A stretch of 6,464 bases of DNA from Clostridia bacterium (GTDB lineage Bacteria; Bacillota; Clostridia; Oscillospirales; CAG-272). The position numbers and the translations under genes are program-made. Where the stretch lies: contig JAFYRH010000179.1 of NCBI GenBank assembly GCA_017559555.1, forward strand, positions 1 to 6,464, given 5' to 3'. Each line of letters begins with the position of its first letter. The first letter of the stretch is position 1. Positions 1 through 6,464 of this stretch are shown piece by piece. The notes under the pieces were generated by a model that had not been told where the DNA came from, searched no databases, and was given only the letters and a program-made list of their open reading frames with translations.

Positions 1-39
1 ACCGGTTGAAATGAAGCACACGGAAATCCGCTCGTTTTC

Positions 40-59
40 GGGCGATTCGTGAATCGCCC
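40..59. repeat. Perfect 9-bp palindrome, REP-like extragenic element
   Basis: The arms GGGCGATTC (40-48) and GAATCGCCC (51-59) are perfect reverse complements separated by only GT, followed by CCTACA. The element sits in non-coding DNA left of the last gene. GC-rich palindromes flanked by a TGTAGGGG-like sequence (the minus-strand reading here) are, from memory, common dispersed intergenic repeats in gut Clostridia, so this may be one copy of a family. Only one copy is in the window, so the repeat status is inferred. The bases at 1-39 contain a further short palindrome (CGGAAATCCG, 21-30) and could be part of the same element. I see no gene in 1-211. Confidence 0.5.
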
Positions 60-164
60 CTACAAGAGCACCTTTACCTCTGCACTCTTCCCTCGCATTG
101 ACCATCTATCCGTGTGTAAGAAATGTTCTTTTTATTTTTCTGTGAGAGAGTTTTTTGGAAGGGG

Positions 165-204
165 TACGGGGGAACGCTTTTTTCTCAAAAAAGGTTCCCC
201 CGTA
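165..204 (-). terminator. Strong hairpin after the leucine-rich repeat gene, probable transcript end
   Basis: The outer arms TACGGGGGAAC (165-175) and GTTCCCCCGTA (194-204) pair perfectly over 11 bp. After a small asymmetric interior (GC against G), an inner stem of six T (178-183) and six A (187-192) closes on the loop CTC. The hairpin starts 7 bases past the TAG stop (212-214) of the leucine-rich repeat gene, the usual place for a terminator. On the minus strand, however, the stem is followed by CCCCTTCCAAAAAA rather than a T-tract, so it is not a canonical intrinsic terminator. It could instead be a 3'-end stabilising hairpin or a dispersed repeat. Read on the plus strand it is followed by TTCTTCTCT, so a bidirectional role is possible. 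Confidence 0.5.
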
Positions 205-211
205 TTCTTCT

Positions 212-1225
212 CTATCCAATTAAATGTGTGCCTTTGGCTTCTACGTTGGCGCGGCGGCGGTCGCGTTTGCGCTCCTCGATGCTCTTGCCAATCAGCTTAA
301 CGGTGGTGCATTTTGCGGAACCACACCAAAAGAGCAGACTCTTCATGCGGCGCACCATATATTCGTTTTCAACACAGACGGTGATCTTTTCGCCGTCTTT
401 TCTTTTACCCGTTCCAAAAGCACCTCTGCCCAGTTTTTTGAGCGAATGCGGAACGAACACCTCGCGAAGCGCGGGACAGTTATCAAACGCGTGCGCGCCA
501 ATTTCTTTAATACCGAGTTCCATGCGAACGGTGTGCAATTTTCGACAGTTTTCGAATACACGTGCTTCAATTTCTCCTACGTTGGCAGGAATATTCACCT
601 CGCGAAGTGAGATGCAATCATTGAATGCACCACGCGGAAGAACCGATACAGCAGCAGGAATAACAACTTCACGAAGCGATACGCAATCACGGAACATCTC
701 CTCGGAGAGCACCGACAAAGCATTATCAGCCGAATAGAAAGCAAGCTCGCGACATCCTGCAAAAGCGCCTTTTCCAACCTCGCCAAGACTTGCGGGAAGA
801 TCAATAGAGGTCAAAGATCCACAATTTGCAAATGCTCCCTCACCAATGCGATGCAAATGTTTGCCGAAAGTAATACCTTGCAATGCGGCGCAATTCGAAA
901 ACGCAAGCGCACCCACAGAGTTGATATACTCACTGTTTGCCACCTCGCGCAAGCGTGTGCATCCTGCAAAAACGCCCTGCGAAAGCCCGATATTGCCACT
1001 GGTGGAAAGGACAACCGTGCGCAAATTTTTGCCCCCTGCAAAGGCTTCTGCCTTGATAACCGAAATCCCCTCGGGAACAGTTACAGACTCAAGATATTGA
1101 TTTTGCTTGCCGGCAAATGCACGCTTGCCGATGGCAACAAAATCCCCTTTGGGAAGCACTATGCTTCCCTCGGCATCGCGCGCCTTTAAGAGCTGCCAAT
1201 TTTTGATTTTGAAAATAGGTTTCAT
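212..1225 (-). CDS. BspA-type leucine-rich repeat protein (LRR_5), no signal peptide
   Basis: A 337-residue protein made almost wholly of BspA/Treponema-type leucine-rich repeats (pattern I G x x A F x x C x x L x x V x I P). The aromatic 'AF' (or VF/MF) anchor recurs at residues 36, 61, 85, 108, 131, 154, 177, 200, 223, 246 and 269, giving eleven repeats with an exact 23-residue spacing from residue 85 on. Such repeats form a curved solenoid for binding partners and are often found in secreted adhesins. Here no signal peptide, membrane segment or sorting motif is visible, so a cytoplasmic location is inferred. After the repeats comes a cap region with Cys and aromatic residues (about 280-310) and a strongly basic stretch (about 314-325, with KRDRRR). 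The ATG at 1225 is preceded by AGGAGA five bases upstream. It follows the thioesterase gene by 26 bp on the same strand, so cotranscription is likely. The ligand is unknown, and no enzymatic domain is seen. Confidence 0.9.
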   Translation of the reverse strand: MKPIFKIKNWQLLKARDAEGSIVLPKGDFVAIGKRAFAGKQNQYLESVTVPEGISVIKAEAFAGGKNLRTVVLSTSGNIGLSQGVFAGCTRLREVANSEYINSVGALAFSNCAALQGITFGKHLHRIGEGAFANCGSLTSIDLPASLGEVGKGAFAGCRELAFYSADNALSVLSEEMFRDCVSLREVVIPAAVSVLPRGAFNDCISLREVNIPANVGEIEARVFENCRKLHTVRMELGIKEIGAHAFDNCPALREVFVPHSLKKLGRGAFGTGKRKDGEKITVCVENEYMVRRMKSLLFWCGSAKCTTVKLIGKSIEERKRDRRRANVEAKGTHLIG

Positions 1226-1230
1226 AGCAA

Positions 1231-1236
1231 TCTCCT
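1231..1236 (-). promoter_or_regulatory. Ribosome binding site of the leucine-rich repeat gene
   Basis: On the minus strand this reads AGGAGA, a near-perfect match to the anti-Shine-Dalgarno sequence. It lies five bases before the ATG at 1223-1225 and fixes that start. It sits inside the 26-bp gap after the thioesterase stop, with no room for a separate promoter between the genes. Confidence 0.8.
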
Positions 1237-1251
1237 AACCAATGGAAAAAT

Positions 1252-1989
1252 TCAAGCTTCGGGGTTTGCAGGAGCGAACTTTAAGACCGCCTCGGTGCAA
1301 ACGTTCTCGTTTTCGTCAATGGTGCAAATGAAGTATCCCTCCGCCGTTTTTTGTCGAAAAACGCGCAACGTGTGTGCAAAAACGGCTTCTTTTCGATAAG
1401 AAAGCACCATACCCGTCATACGGCTCTCGCGCATTTCGGGAATGAAATCGCAGAGCATATCGGGGTAGCGCGTGTTGTTCATATGACCATTATAGTCGAT
1501 ATCCGAGTAAACGATGCGTCGCTCGCCTGCAGGCTCCATCTCTGCTACAGGTGGCATTCTCAAGCGCAGTGGCAGGTCTGGGAGCGTGATGGGCTCCTCG
1601 GGCTCGATGCGGTAAGGCATATCCTCCACTTTGACAAGACTGCCATCCCCCAGCTTTACAAGCGCCCAAACCGAGGTTGCCTCTGCCACGGTTTTGCCGT
1701 CTCGCACAAGGCGAAAACAACGGTTGTGACGGAATCCCTTTTCACCGCACGTCCAAGTCTCTACCTCGATATTGTCACCCGAGAAAAGAGGCTCGTAAGA
1801 GCGGACAGAAATGCTGCCTAAAATGAAAGCCAATCCGTAACGGTCGCGCAACTCGTCAAGCGAGATTCCTATGTGAATGAGGTGCTCGTTTGCGGTCTCT
1901 TGCAAATATGTAACAAGTGCCGACGGGCGGACTTGTCGGTTTGCATCAGTATCGTGCCATTTAATGGCATAACGGTGTGTGAATTTCAT
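1252..1989 (-). CDS. Acyl-ACP thioesterase (bacterial FatA/FatB-like, double hotdog)
   Basis: A 245-residue protein that should hydrolyse acyl-acyl carrier protein to free fatty acid and ACP in the cytoplasm, ending or diverting fatty-acid synthesis. Its length fits the bacterial acyl-ACP thioesterase family (PF01643-type), which folds as two hotdog domains. The first hotdog (about 4-125) shows the typical N-terminal WHDTDANRQVRPSALVTYLQE segment in shortened view: DTD at 13-15, then RPSAL (21-25) and YLQE (28-31). The second (about 155-240) carries the family's signature D-x-D-x-N-x-H-x-N-N-x-x-Y: D163, D165, N167, H169, N171, N172, Y175. By family knowledge the Asp, Asn and His of this loop are catalytic. 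A Pro (176) follows the Tyr where relatives usually have a hydrophobic residue. The start at 1989 is backed by AAGGAAG five bases upstream. It is the first gene of a probable two-gene unit with the leucine-rich repeat gene. Chain-length preference cannot be read from the sequence. Confidence 0.93.
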   Translation of the reverse strand: MKFTHRYAIKWHDTDANRQVRPSALVTYLQETANEHLIHIGISLDELRDRYGLAFILGSISVRSYEPLFSGDNIEVETWTCGEKGFRHNRCFRLVRDGKTVAEATSVWALVKLGDGSLVKVEDMPYRIEPEEPITLPDLPLRLRMPPVAEMEPAGERRIVYSDIDYNGHMNNTRYPDMLCDFIPEMRESRMTGMVLSYRKEAVFAHTLRVFRQKTAEGYFICTIDENENVCTEAVLKFAPANPEA

Positions 1990-1994
1990 ATTTT

Positions 1995-2001
1995 CTTCCT
2001 T
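1995..2001 (-). promoter_or_regulatory. Ribosome binding site of the thioesterase gene
   Basis: The minus strand reads AAGGAAG, five bases before the ATG at 1987-1989. It lies only about 15 bases after the stem of the upstream terminator hairpin. The intervening TTGTTATATT is AT-rich and holds a possible -10-like TATATT, but no matching -35 box is found and the transcript start would fall on the ribosome binding site itself. Confidence 0.7.
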
Positions 2002-2046
2002 AATATAACAAGCAAATGGGGAAAACCTCGAAAGAGGTCTTCCCCA
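2002..2046 (-). terminator. Rho-independent terminator of the giant surface-protein gene
   Basis: The arms at 2034-2046 and 2017-2029 form a 13-bp stem closed by a four-base loop (2030-2033). On the plus strand the pairing has one A/C mismatch. On the minus strand, the direction of the gene, that position becomes a G-U wobble and the stem is fully paired, which favours the minus orientation. It is followed by TTTGCTTGTTATATT (2016-2002), a U-rich though interrupted tract. It begins 32 bases after the TAA stop (2079-2081) of the giant gene. The thioesterase start codon lies only 27 bases beyond the stem, so some read-through may feed the downstream genes. Confidence 0.75.
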
Positions 2047-2056
2047 ATGCTTTATT

Positions 2057-2068
2057 GAGCGAACGCTC
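2057..2068. other. Small hairpin between the stop codon and the terminator
   Basis: GAGCG (2057-2061) and CGCTC (2064-2068) pair over five bases around a two-base loop. The hairpin sits just after the giant gene's stop codon and just before the main terminator stem. The two-base loop is tight, so it may be chance or a minor part of the 3'-end structure. Confidence 0.3.
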
Positions 2069-2078
2069 TCACAAGAGA

Positions 2079-5000
2079 TTATTCGTCTTTGTTTTCTTCA
2101 GAAGCTTCTTCGGTTGCTTCCTCTACGGGAGCTTCCTCAACTACTTCTTCAGCGGGAGCTTCTTCAACTGCCTCTTCGATAGCTTCTTCAACTACTTCTT
2201 CAGCAGGAGCTTCTTCAACTGCTTCTTCGGTAGCTTCTTCAACTGCCTCTTCGGTAGCTTCTTCAACTACTTCTTCAGCAGGAGCTTCTTCAACTGCCTC
2301 TTCGGTAGCTTCTTCAACTGCCTCTTCGGTAGCTTCTTCAACTACTTCTTCAGCAGGAGCTTCTTCAACTGCTTCTTCGGTAGCTTCTTTAACTACTTCT
2401 TCAGCGGGAGCTTCCTCAACTGCCTCTTCGGTAGCTTCTTCAACTACTTCTTCAGCAGGAGCTTCTTCAACTGCCTCTTCGGTAGCTTCTTCAACTACTT
2501 CTTCAGCAGGAGCTTCTTCAACTGCCTCTTCGGTAGCTTCTTCAACCACTTCTTCAGCAGGAGCTTCTTCAACTGCCTCTTCGGTAGCTTCTTCGACTAC
2601 TTCTTCAGCAGGAGCTTCTTCAACTGCTTCTTCGGTAGCTTCTTCAACTACTTCTTCAGCAGGGACTTCTTCAACTGCTTCTTCGTTGATTACTTCGGGC
2701 TCCAGAATAACTGCAGGAATGTCAGCAACGGGCTCTTCTTCGGGGAGATCTTCGAGAATCTCTTCGGTCTTGATGCCCATGAAGTTGAGAACCTTGTAAG
2801 TAGCCTTAGCAAGGATCATGCAGAATGCGAAGAATGCGCCAACGATTGCAGCACAAACCTTGGTGAGCCAAGAGGTTTGGATCTTATCGGTTACGTGGAG
2901 TACGTAAACGAGAACAATGATTGCAAGAATCAAGAGAACAACGAGAACGATGCAAACAACAACCCAAGTGGATACGCCTGCAGCAGGTGCATACTCGATG
3001 ATTGCAACCTTAACGTTTTCGGACATTTGTTCCCAACCAACAATCTTTGCGCCCTCGGGAAGCTGTGCGTTGAGTGCTTCTGCCTCGCTGTTGTATGCAA
3101 CACCGTTTACAATCCAAGTGGTAACATATTGAACAGCAGCGATAAGAGCGTTAACTTCTGCCAAGAACTTGGTCTCGTCGAAGCCTTCGGTTTCGGTGTA
3201 ACGGTAGGTCAACTTGAGAGTGCCGTCAGCATCGCGCTCTACTCCGTAGAGAACGAGGTCTGCGGGAGCACTTGCCAAGGTGGTAACGTCGGTTGCGTTC
3301 AGAACGGAACCTGCGGGAACAGTGATAACGATGGTCTTGTAGGATACGGGAATTGCGGTGTATTCAGCGGCAACGTAGAGATCGGAAGTGAGAGTACCAA
3401 TGGTAACTTCATTACCTGCGATTTCTTGAATGAGCTCGCCGTTTGCGTTGTAGAATTGAATCTTAACAGTGTAGCCTGCCTTGGTGGGAACTGTGATCTT
3501 GATACCTGCATCGGTATTTTCAACAGTCACGTCATCACCTGCGTAAACGTGGTAGTATTCGTTAGCGAGTACGCCTGCGAATGCAACAGCGTTGCCGTTG
3601 GAAAGAGCAGCCTCGATAAGAGCGGTGTAATCTGCGTTTTCGATGTAGTAGGTCAGAGTCTTGCCGTTTGCGGTCCAAACGTAACCGGGTTGAACAGCAT
3701 CAATATTGCTCTTGAGTTGTGCAAATACGTTTTGGTTGAGCTCGTTGAGCTTGTAGGTGCCGCCAACGTTTGCTTGACCTGCAAAGGAAATGGTGATTTG
3801 AGTTTGCTCTTCGTGTACGCGGAAGAGGTTGATAGCCTCACCGTAGAGCTTATTAGCGAGGTCAGCACTGCCATACCAAGACCAACCCTCACCTACAACT
3901 GCAGGATAGTTGGAAAGATCGAAGCCGAGAACAGCATTTACAACGTCGTTTGCAGCAACGTCTGCGGAGTACTTGTATTCGCCAACTTTGTTACCATTTA
4001 CATAATAGTAAACGTAGTAGTATTCAACTGCATCTGCATTGTGCTTAACGGTAACTGCATTGCCGGGCATTACAAAGGTGTAGGTGCCCTCTGCGGTGAG
4101 AACGAGGCTTGCGCCTTCAAATACAGTATTTACATACTTGTATCCTGCCAAGGTGTCAACATCAAGAGTTACGGAGATTTCTGCGCCCTCTTCGAAGTAT
4201 ACACCGTTGATGGTTTGGTTGTTGGTTTCGAACAAGGTAGCAATAACCTTATCGATAGAGGAACCTGCAACGTAGGTCTTATCGTTTTCGATTGTGAACA
4301 GATACTTGTTAACGATGGTGTAGTTAGAGAAGTGCTTTGCTACGAAGGTAACGCTTTGTGCACCCGCAGCAGTTACTTCAACGTCAGCTACGCCGTTTGC
4401 GTAAACAAAGGTCTTTTGGGAGTCGTTGGTTTCAACGCCTGCGAAAGGAACAGTGATAACAACGGTTGCATCTGCGCCAAATGCGTAGTTGCTTTGAATT
4501 GCATTGTCAAAGTCGAAATAGAAATCGTAAGCTACGGCGCCGCTGTTTGCTGCAAGACCAAGTGCTGCATAAGGAGCAACCTCGGGCTTGTAGTTAAAGC
4601 CAACAACAGTATTGCCTGCTGCATCAGCGATGAGTTGGTTCAGCATTGCAACGTTGAGAGTTACGTTGTGCAGGCTCTCTTCGGATGCAAATACGAGGTT
4701 GAGGTTTGCTGCTGCGATGTCTGCCAAAACTTCAACAGGCATTGCAAAGCGGAGTTCGGTTGCCCAAGCTGCCTTCAAAATAACCTTGTATTCGGTAGCG
4801 GTGCTTTCGGTTACATAATCCTTACCGTATACCAAACCGTCGATGGTTACATCGGGAACGATTACTTCGGGTTCATCGGGAGTAGTTTCTTCGGGAGTAG
4901 TCTCCTCGGGAACTTCGGGAGTGGTCTCTTCGGGAGTGGTTTCTTCGGGAGTGGTTTCTGCAGTCTCGAAGGAAGCCTTAACGGTGATGTCCTTTGCGGG

Positions 5001-6464
5001 CATTTGGTTGATGATTGCATTGGTAGCAACATCACGCCAGCCTTCAAAGTTAGCAACGCCGTTGTAGTTGTCAACCATTTCGGTCAACTGAACGCCGGTA
5101 GGCAGGAAAGTGGAGAGGATAACCTTGTTATCTTCGCCAATAAAGGTTGCCTTATAAATGTTGCGTACGCCAACAGTTACCTTTGCACCTGTGGTGATAA
5201 CGGAACCGTCAGCAAATACCATGTTGATGATATTGTCGATTTCTGCAGCGATCATATCCTTGCGAGCATCTACAGCAGAAATGCGAGATGCTGCTATGTT
5301 GAGGGCTGCCTTCATCTTGTTGCTGATGATAGCCTTTACATTAAAGGAAACTTCTTTGTTGAGCAATACGAACTTGGAATCGCCTGCATAGAAGCTCATA
5401 AGGCTGAGATCTGCAAACTTTTGACCGATTTGGCTTGCGAGCAAACGGTCTGCAACACGAACAGCGTTGCGCTTAACGTAATTGTAAATGTAGGTTACGT
5501 TTTCTACCTTATTAACAACTACAGTGTAAAGGAATGCGAAAGGATCGGTGGAAGCTGCTGCTTGCTTGAGCAGATTTTGCATATCGAAGTCATAACCTGC
5601 TACTTCGCCTAGCTTATCGAAAACGTCGTAAACGGTGTTATCATAGTAACCGTTGATCTTTGCGGGCAGACGGTCGGAGATCTCCTTGCCGGTAACGCTT
5701 TCGAGCTTGTTTACAAATACTTCGAATGTGGGAATGGTTGCGAGAGTGTTAACGAGGTTTTGTGCTTCGAGGTTATCGGAGAAATCATAGCCGGTATATC
5801 TTTCAACGAAGGAAAGAAGAACCTTTGCGTAACGAGAGGTGAGAACCTTGTTGTATGCCTTGCCAAAGAGAGCGGGATCTACTGCTTCGAGAACAGCCAT
5901 GATCTCTTCCATGGTCAAGCCTTCTGCAAACGCGATGAAATCATCGGGGTTTTGAGTGTAGATAGCAAGAACCTTATCCTTGATGGAATCTGCCAAAGCG
6001 CTTTCGGAATCACCAAGCTCGTTGAGAGCTACGCGAAGAACGCTTGCAAACTCGGAAGGAATGTTAACGTCTACGATCAGCTTGCCTTCTGCAAGACCGA
6101 TGTAGCCGATCTTATCGAGTACGTAGGAAAGCTTAGCTGCAGTCTTACGGATGAGATCTGCGCCGGAAGCAAGAGCAAAGTTGAGGGTGATTTCCTTGGT
6201 AACGATTTCAGCATCCCATGCTTCGCTCTCGTAGTAGGAGATTGCAAAGCTTGTGCTGAACAGCTTGCCGCTATCGTCAATGTTTGCGAGCTCCTTGAGG
6301 GAGGGCAGCATATTTTCAAGAGCTTCGAGAAGCTTTTGAGGATTCAATTGAACTGCATCGGTGGAAGGATTAACAACAGTAATTGCATCGCCGTTGATCT
6401 TGATTTCGGTAACGGTGGTTGCAATGGTGTTGTAGATACCAACGATTCTGAGGAGGTAACCTTC
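2079..6464 (-). CDS. Giant membrane-anchored surface protein with acidic repeat tail (5' end outside window)
   Basis: The frame is open to the right edge. 39 codons precede the TTG at 6347, so that TTG is not the start and the true N-terminus is missing. Counting from 6464, 1,461 residues are visible. About 40-420 is mostly helical, with recurring GYDF-type motifs (225-228, 290-293). About 425-499 resembles an InlB-type β-repeat (FEGW core, ending ITVKASFE). 503-529 is a Thr/Pro/Glu linker. About 540-1160 is β-rich and includes an 'HFSNY' motif (711-715) of the sort seen in Firmicutes surface modules and further InlB-like pieces (FVMPGN, YTVKIQFYNANGE). A long hydrophobic segment (about 1167-1189), an 11-13 residue loop and a second hydrophobic segment (about 1203-1219) follow. 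The tail (about 1232-1461) is almost all Glu, Ala and Val with Pro and Thr. No LPXTG motif is present, so anchoring is by membrane helices. The role is likely adhesive or structural at the cell surface. No catalytic motif is recognised. Confidence 0.88.
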   Translation of the reverse strand, partial: EGYLLRIVGIYNTIATTVTEIKINGDAITVVNPSTDAVQLNPQKLLEALENMLPSLKELANIDDSGKLFSTSFAISYYESEAWDAEIVTKEITLNFALASGADLIRKTAAKLSYVLDKIGYIGLAEGKLIVDVNIPSEFASVLRVALNELGDSESALADSIKDKVLAIYTQNPDDFIAFAEGLTMEEIMAVLEAVDPALFGKAYNKVLTSRYAKVLLSFVERYTGYDFSDNLEAQNLVNTLATIPTFEVFVNKLESVTGKEISDRLPAKINGYYDNTVYDVFDKLGEVAGYDFDMQNLLKQAAASTDPFAFLYTVVVNKVENVTYIYNYVKRNAVRVADRLLASQIGQKFADLSLMSFYAGDSKFVLLNKEVSFNVKAIISNKMKAALNIAASRISAVDARKDMIAAEIDNIINMVFADGSVITTGAKVTVGVRNIYKATFIGEDNKVILSTFLPTGVQLTEMVDNYNGVANFEGWRDVATNAIINQMPAKDITVKASFETAETTPEETTPEETTPEVPEETTPEETTPDEPEVIVPDVTIDGLVYGKDYVTESTATEYKVILKAAWATELRFAMPVEVLADIAAANLNLVFASEESLHNVTLNVAMLNQLIADAAGNTVVGFNYKPEVAPYAALGLAANSGAVAYDFYFDFDNAIQSNYAFGADATVVITVPFAGVETNDSQKTFVYANGVADVEVTAAGAQSVTFVAKHFSNYTIVNKYLFTIENDKTYVAGSSIDKVIATLFETNNQTINGVYFEEGAEISVTLDVDTLAGYKYVNTVFEGASLVLTAEGTYTFVMPGNAVTVKHNADAVEYYYVYYYVNGNKVGEYKYSADVAANDVVNAVLGFDLSNYPAVVGEGWSWYGSADLANKLYGEAINLFRVHEEQTQITISFAGQANVGGTYKLNELNQNVFAQLKSNIDAVQPGYVWTANGKTLTYYIENADYTALIEAALSNGNAVAFAGVLANEYYHVYAGDDVTVENTDAGIKITVPTKAGYTVKIQFYNANGELIQEIAGNEVTIGTLTSDLYVAAEYTAIPVSYKTIVITVPAGSVLNATDVTTLASAPADLVLYGVERDADGTLKLTYRYTETEGFDETKFLAEVNALIAAVQYVTTWIVNGVAYNSEAEALNAQLPEGAKIVGWEQMSENVKVAIIEYAPAAGVSTWVVVCIVLVVLLILAIIVLVYVLHVTDKIQTSWLTKVCAAIVGAFFAFCMILAKATYKVLNFMGIKTEEILEDLPEEEPVADIPAVILEPEVINEEAVEEVPAEEVVEEATEEAVEEAPAEEVVEEATEEAVEEAPAEEVVEEATEEAVEEAPAEEVVEEATEEAVEEAPAEEVVEEATEEAVEEAPAEEVVKEATEEAVEEAPAEEVVEEATEEAVEEATEEAVEEAPAEEVVEEATEEAVEEATEEAVEEAPAEEVVEEAIEEAVEEAPAEEVVEEAPVEEATEEASEENKDE
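2127..2684 (-). repeat. 51-bp coding minisatellite (17-residue acidic repeat) with two 24-bp partial units
   Basis: The motif AGC(A/G)GG recurs on the plus strand at 2151, 2202, 2277, 2352, 2403, 2454, 2505, 2556 and 2607, with a variant at 2658. The spacing is 51 bp, except two intervals of 75 bp (51 + 24). The encoded unit is EEAVEEAPAEEVVEEAT (17 residues), in ten copies, with two extra 8-residue units EEAVEEAT after copies seven and eight. The first copy has VP for AP, the sixth has KEAT for EEAT, the ninth ends in AI, and the last runs into the C-terminus. All period lengths are multiples of three, so copy-number change keeps the frame. Near-identical DNA points to recent expansion by slippage or unequal recombination. 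Confidence 0.95.
4878..4958 (-). repeat. Short 15-bp coding repeat, ETTPE linker of the surface protein
   Basis: Five copies of ETTP, mostly as ETTPE pentapeptides and broken once by EVPE, are encoded by a degenerate 15-bp tandem repeat (plus strand TCGGGAGTGGTTTCT with changes). Thr/Pro/Glu-rich stretches like this are typical extended spacers in Gram-positive surface proteins and separate folded modules. Here it divides the helical plus InlB-like part from the long β-rich part, mid-protein instead of near the wall or membrane anchor. Confidence 0.85.

Noticed and set aside
49..737. Plus-strand frames of 83 and 204 codons at the left end
   Set aside because: They run across the terminator hairpin and antisense to the leucine-rich repeat gene. 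They show no family resemblance or ribosome binding site, and their compositions look random.
2000..2030. Dedicated promoter for the thioesterase with TATATT as -10 box
   Set aside because: No -35 match exists at 16-18 bp spacing, and the resulting transcript would start at the ribosome binding site.
2127..2684. CRISPR-like array
   Set aside because: The repeats are head-to-tail without unique spacers, keep a coding frame and encode a continuous acidic peptide.
2089..2799. Plus-strand 236-residue Ser/Ala/Thr-rich repeat frame, mucin-like in look
   Set aside because: It is a second antisense reading of the 51-bp repeat, which lacks stops in several frames because of its simple composition. 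The minus-strand protein has domains, membrane segments and proper flanking signals.
2016..5612. Plus-strand open frame of 1,198 codons, rich in Phe, Asn, Cys and Ser
   Set aside because: It is codon-aligned antisense to the giant gene. Its Phe/Ser/Leu pattern is the reverse complement of the GAA, GCT and GAG codons of the repeats. It has no ribosome binding site of note, and its ATG lies within the terminator. It exists because of codon bias in the sense gene.
6345..6347. TTG as start codon of the giant gene
   Set aside because: The frame stays open for 39 more codons to the window edge with protein-like sequence. No ribosome binding site precedes the TTG. The gene simply continues outside.

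Overview
The window reads like a chromosomal segment of a gut-type, low-to-mid-GC Firmicute, most likely an uncultured Clostridia. This is inferred from strong AGGAG-type ribosome binding sites, a BspA-type leucine-rich repeat protein, a bacterial acyl-ACP thioesterase, a surface protein with InlB-like β-modules and 'HFS.Y' motifs, and intergenic GC-rich palindromes of a kind I associate with such genomes. No 16S or other taxonomic marker is present, so this is only a lean.

All three real genes lie on the minus strand and read from right to left. (1) From the right edge (6464) to 2079 runs one very large open frame whose beginning lies outside the window. Its 1,461 visible residues form a helical region, an InlB-like β-module, a Thr/Pro/Glu linker, a long β-rich region, two closely spaced hydrophobic segments, and an acidic C-terminal tail of about 230 residues. 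The tail is built from a 51-bp tandem repeat. (2) An imperfect-on-DNA but fully pairable-in-RNA terminator hairpin (2017-2046) separates it from (3) a two-gene unit: an acyl-ACP thioesterase (1252-1989), then 26 bp later a leucine-rich repeat protein with no secretion signal (212-1225).

The left 211 bases hold no gene. They contain a 9-bp perfect palindrome (40-59) and a strong hairpin (165-204) just after the leucine-rich repeat gene's stop codon, which probably ends the transcript.

Functionally, the giant protein looks like a membrane-anchored cell-surface protein. Its codon use is unusually strict: no TTA, CTA or TCA for 1,177 sense codons. This creates a 1.2-kb-codon antisense frame with no stop and suggests high expression. 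The thioesterase would release fatty acids from acyl-ACP. The role of the leucine-rich repeat protein is unknown and its link to the thioesterase is only positional. I see no clear novel defence or mobile system here. The most unusual items are the acidic minisatellite tail with its topology puzzle, and the terminator placed directly in front of the thioesterase ribosome binding site.
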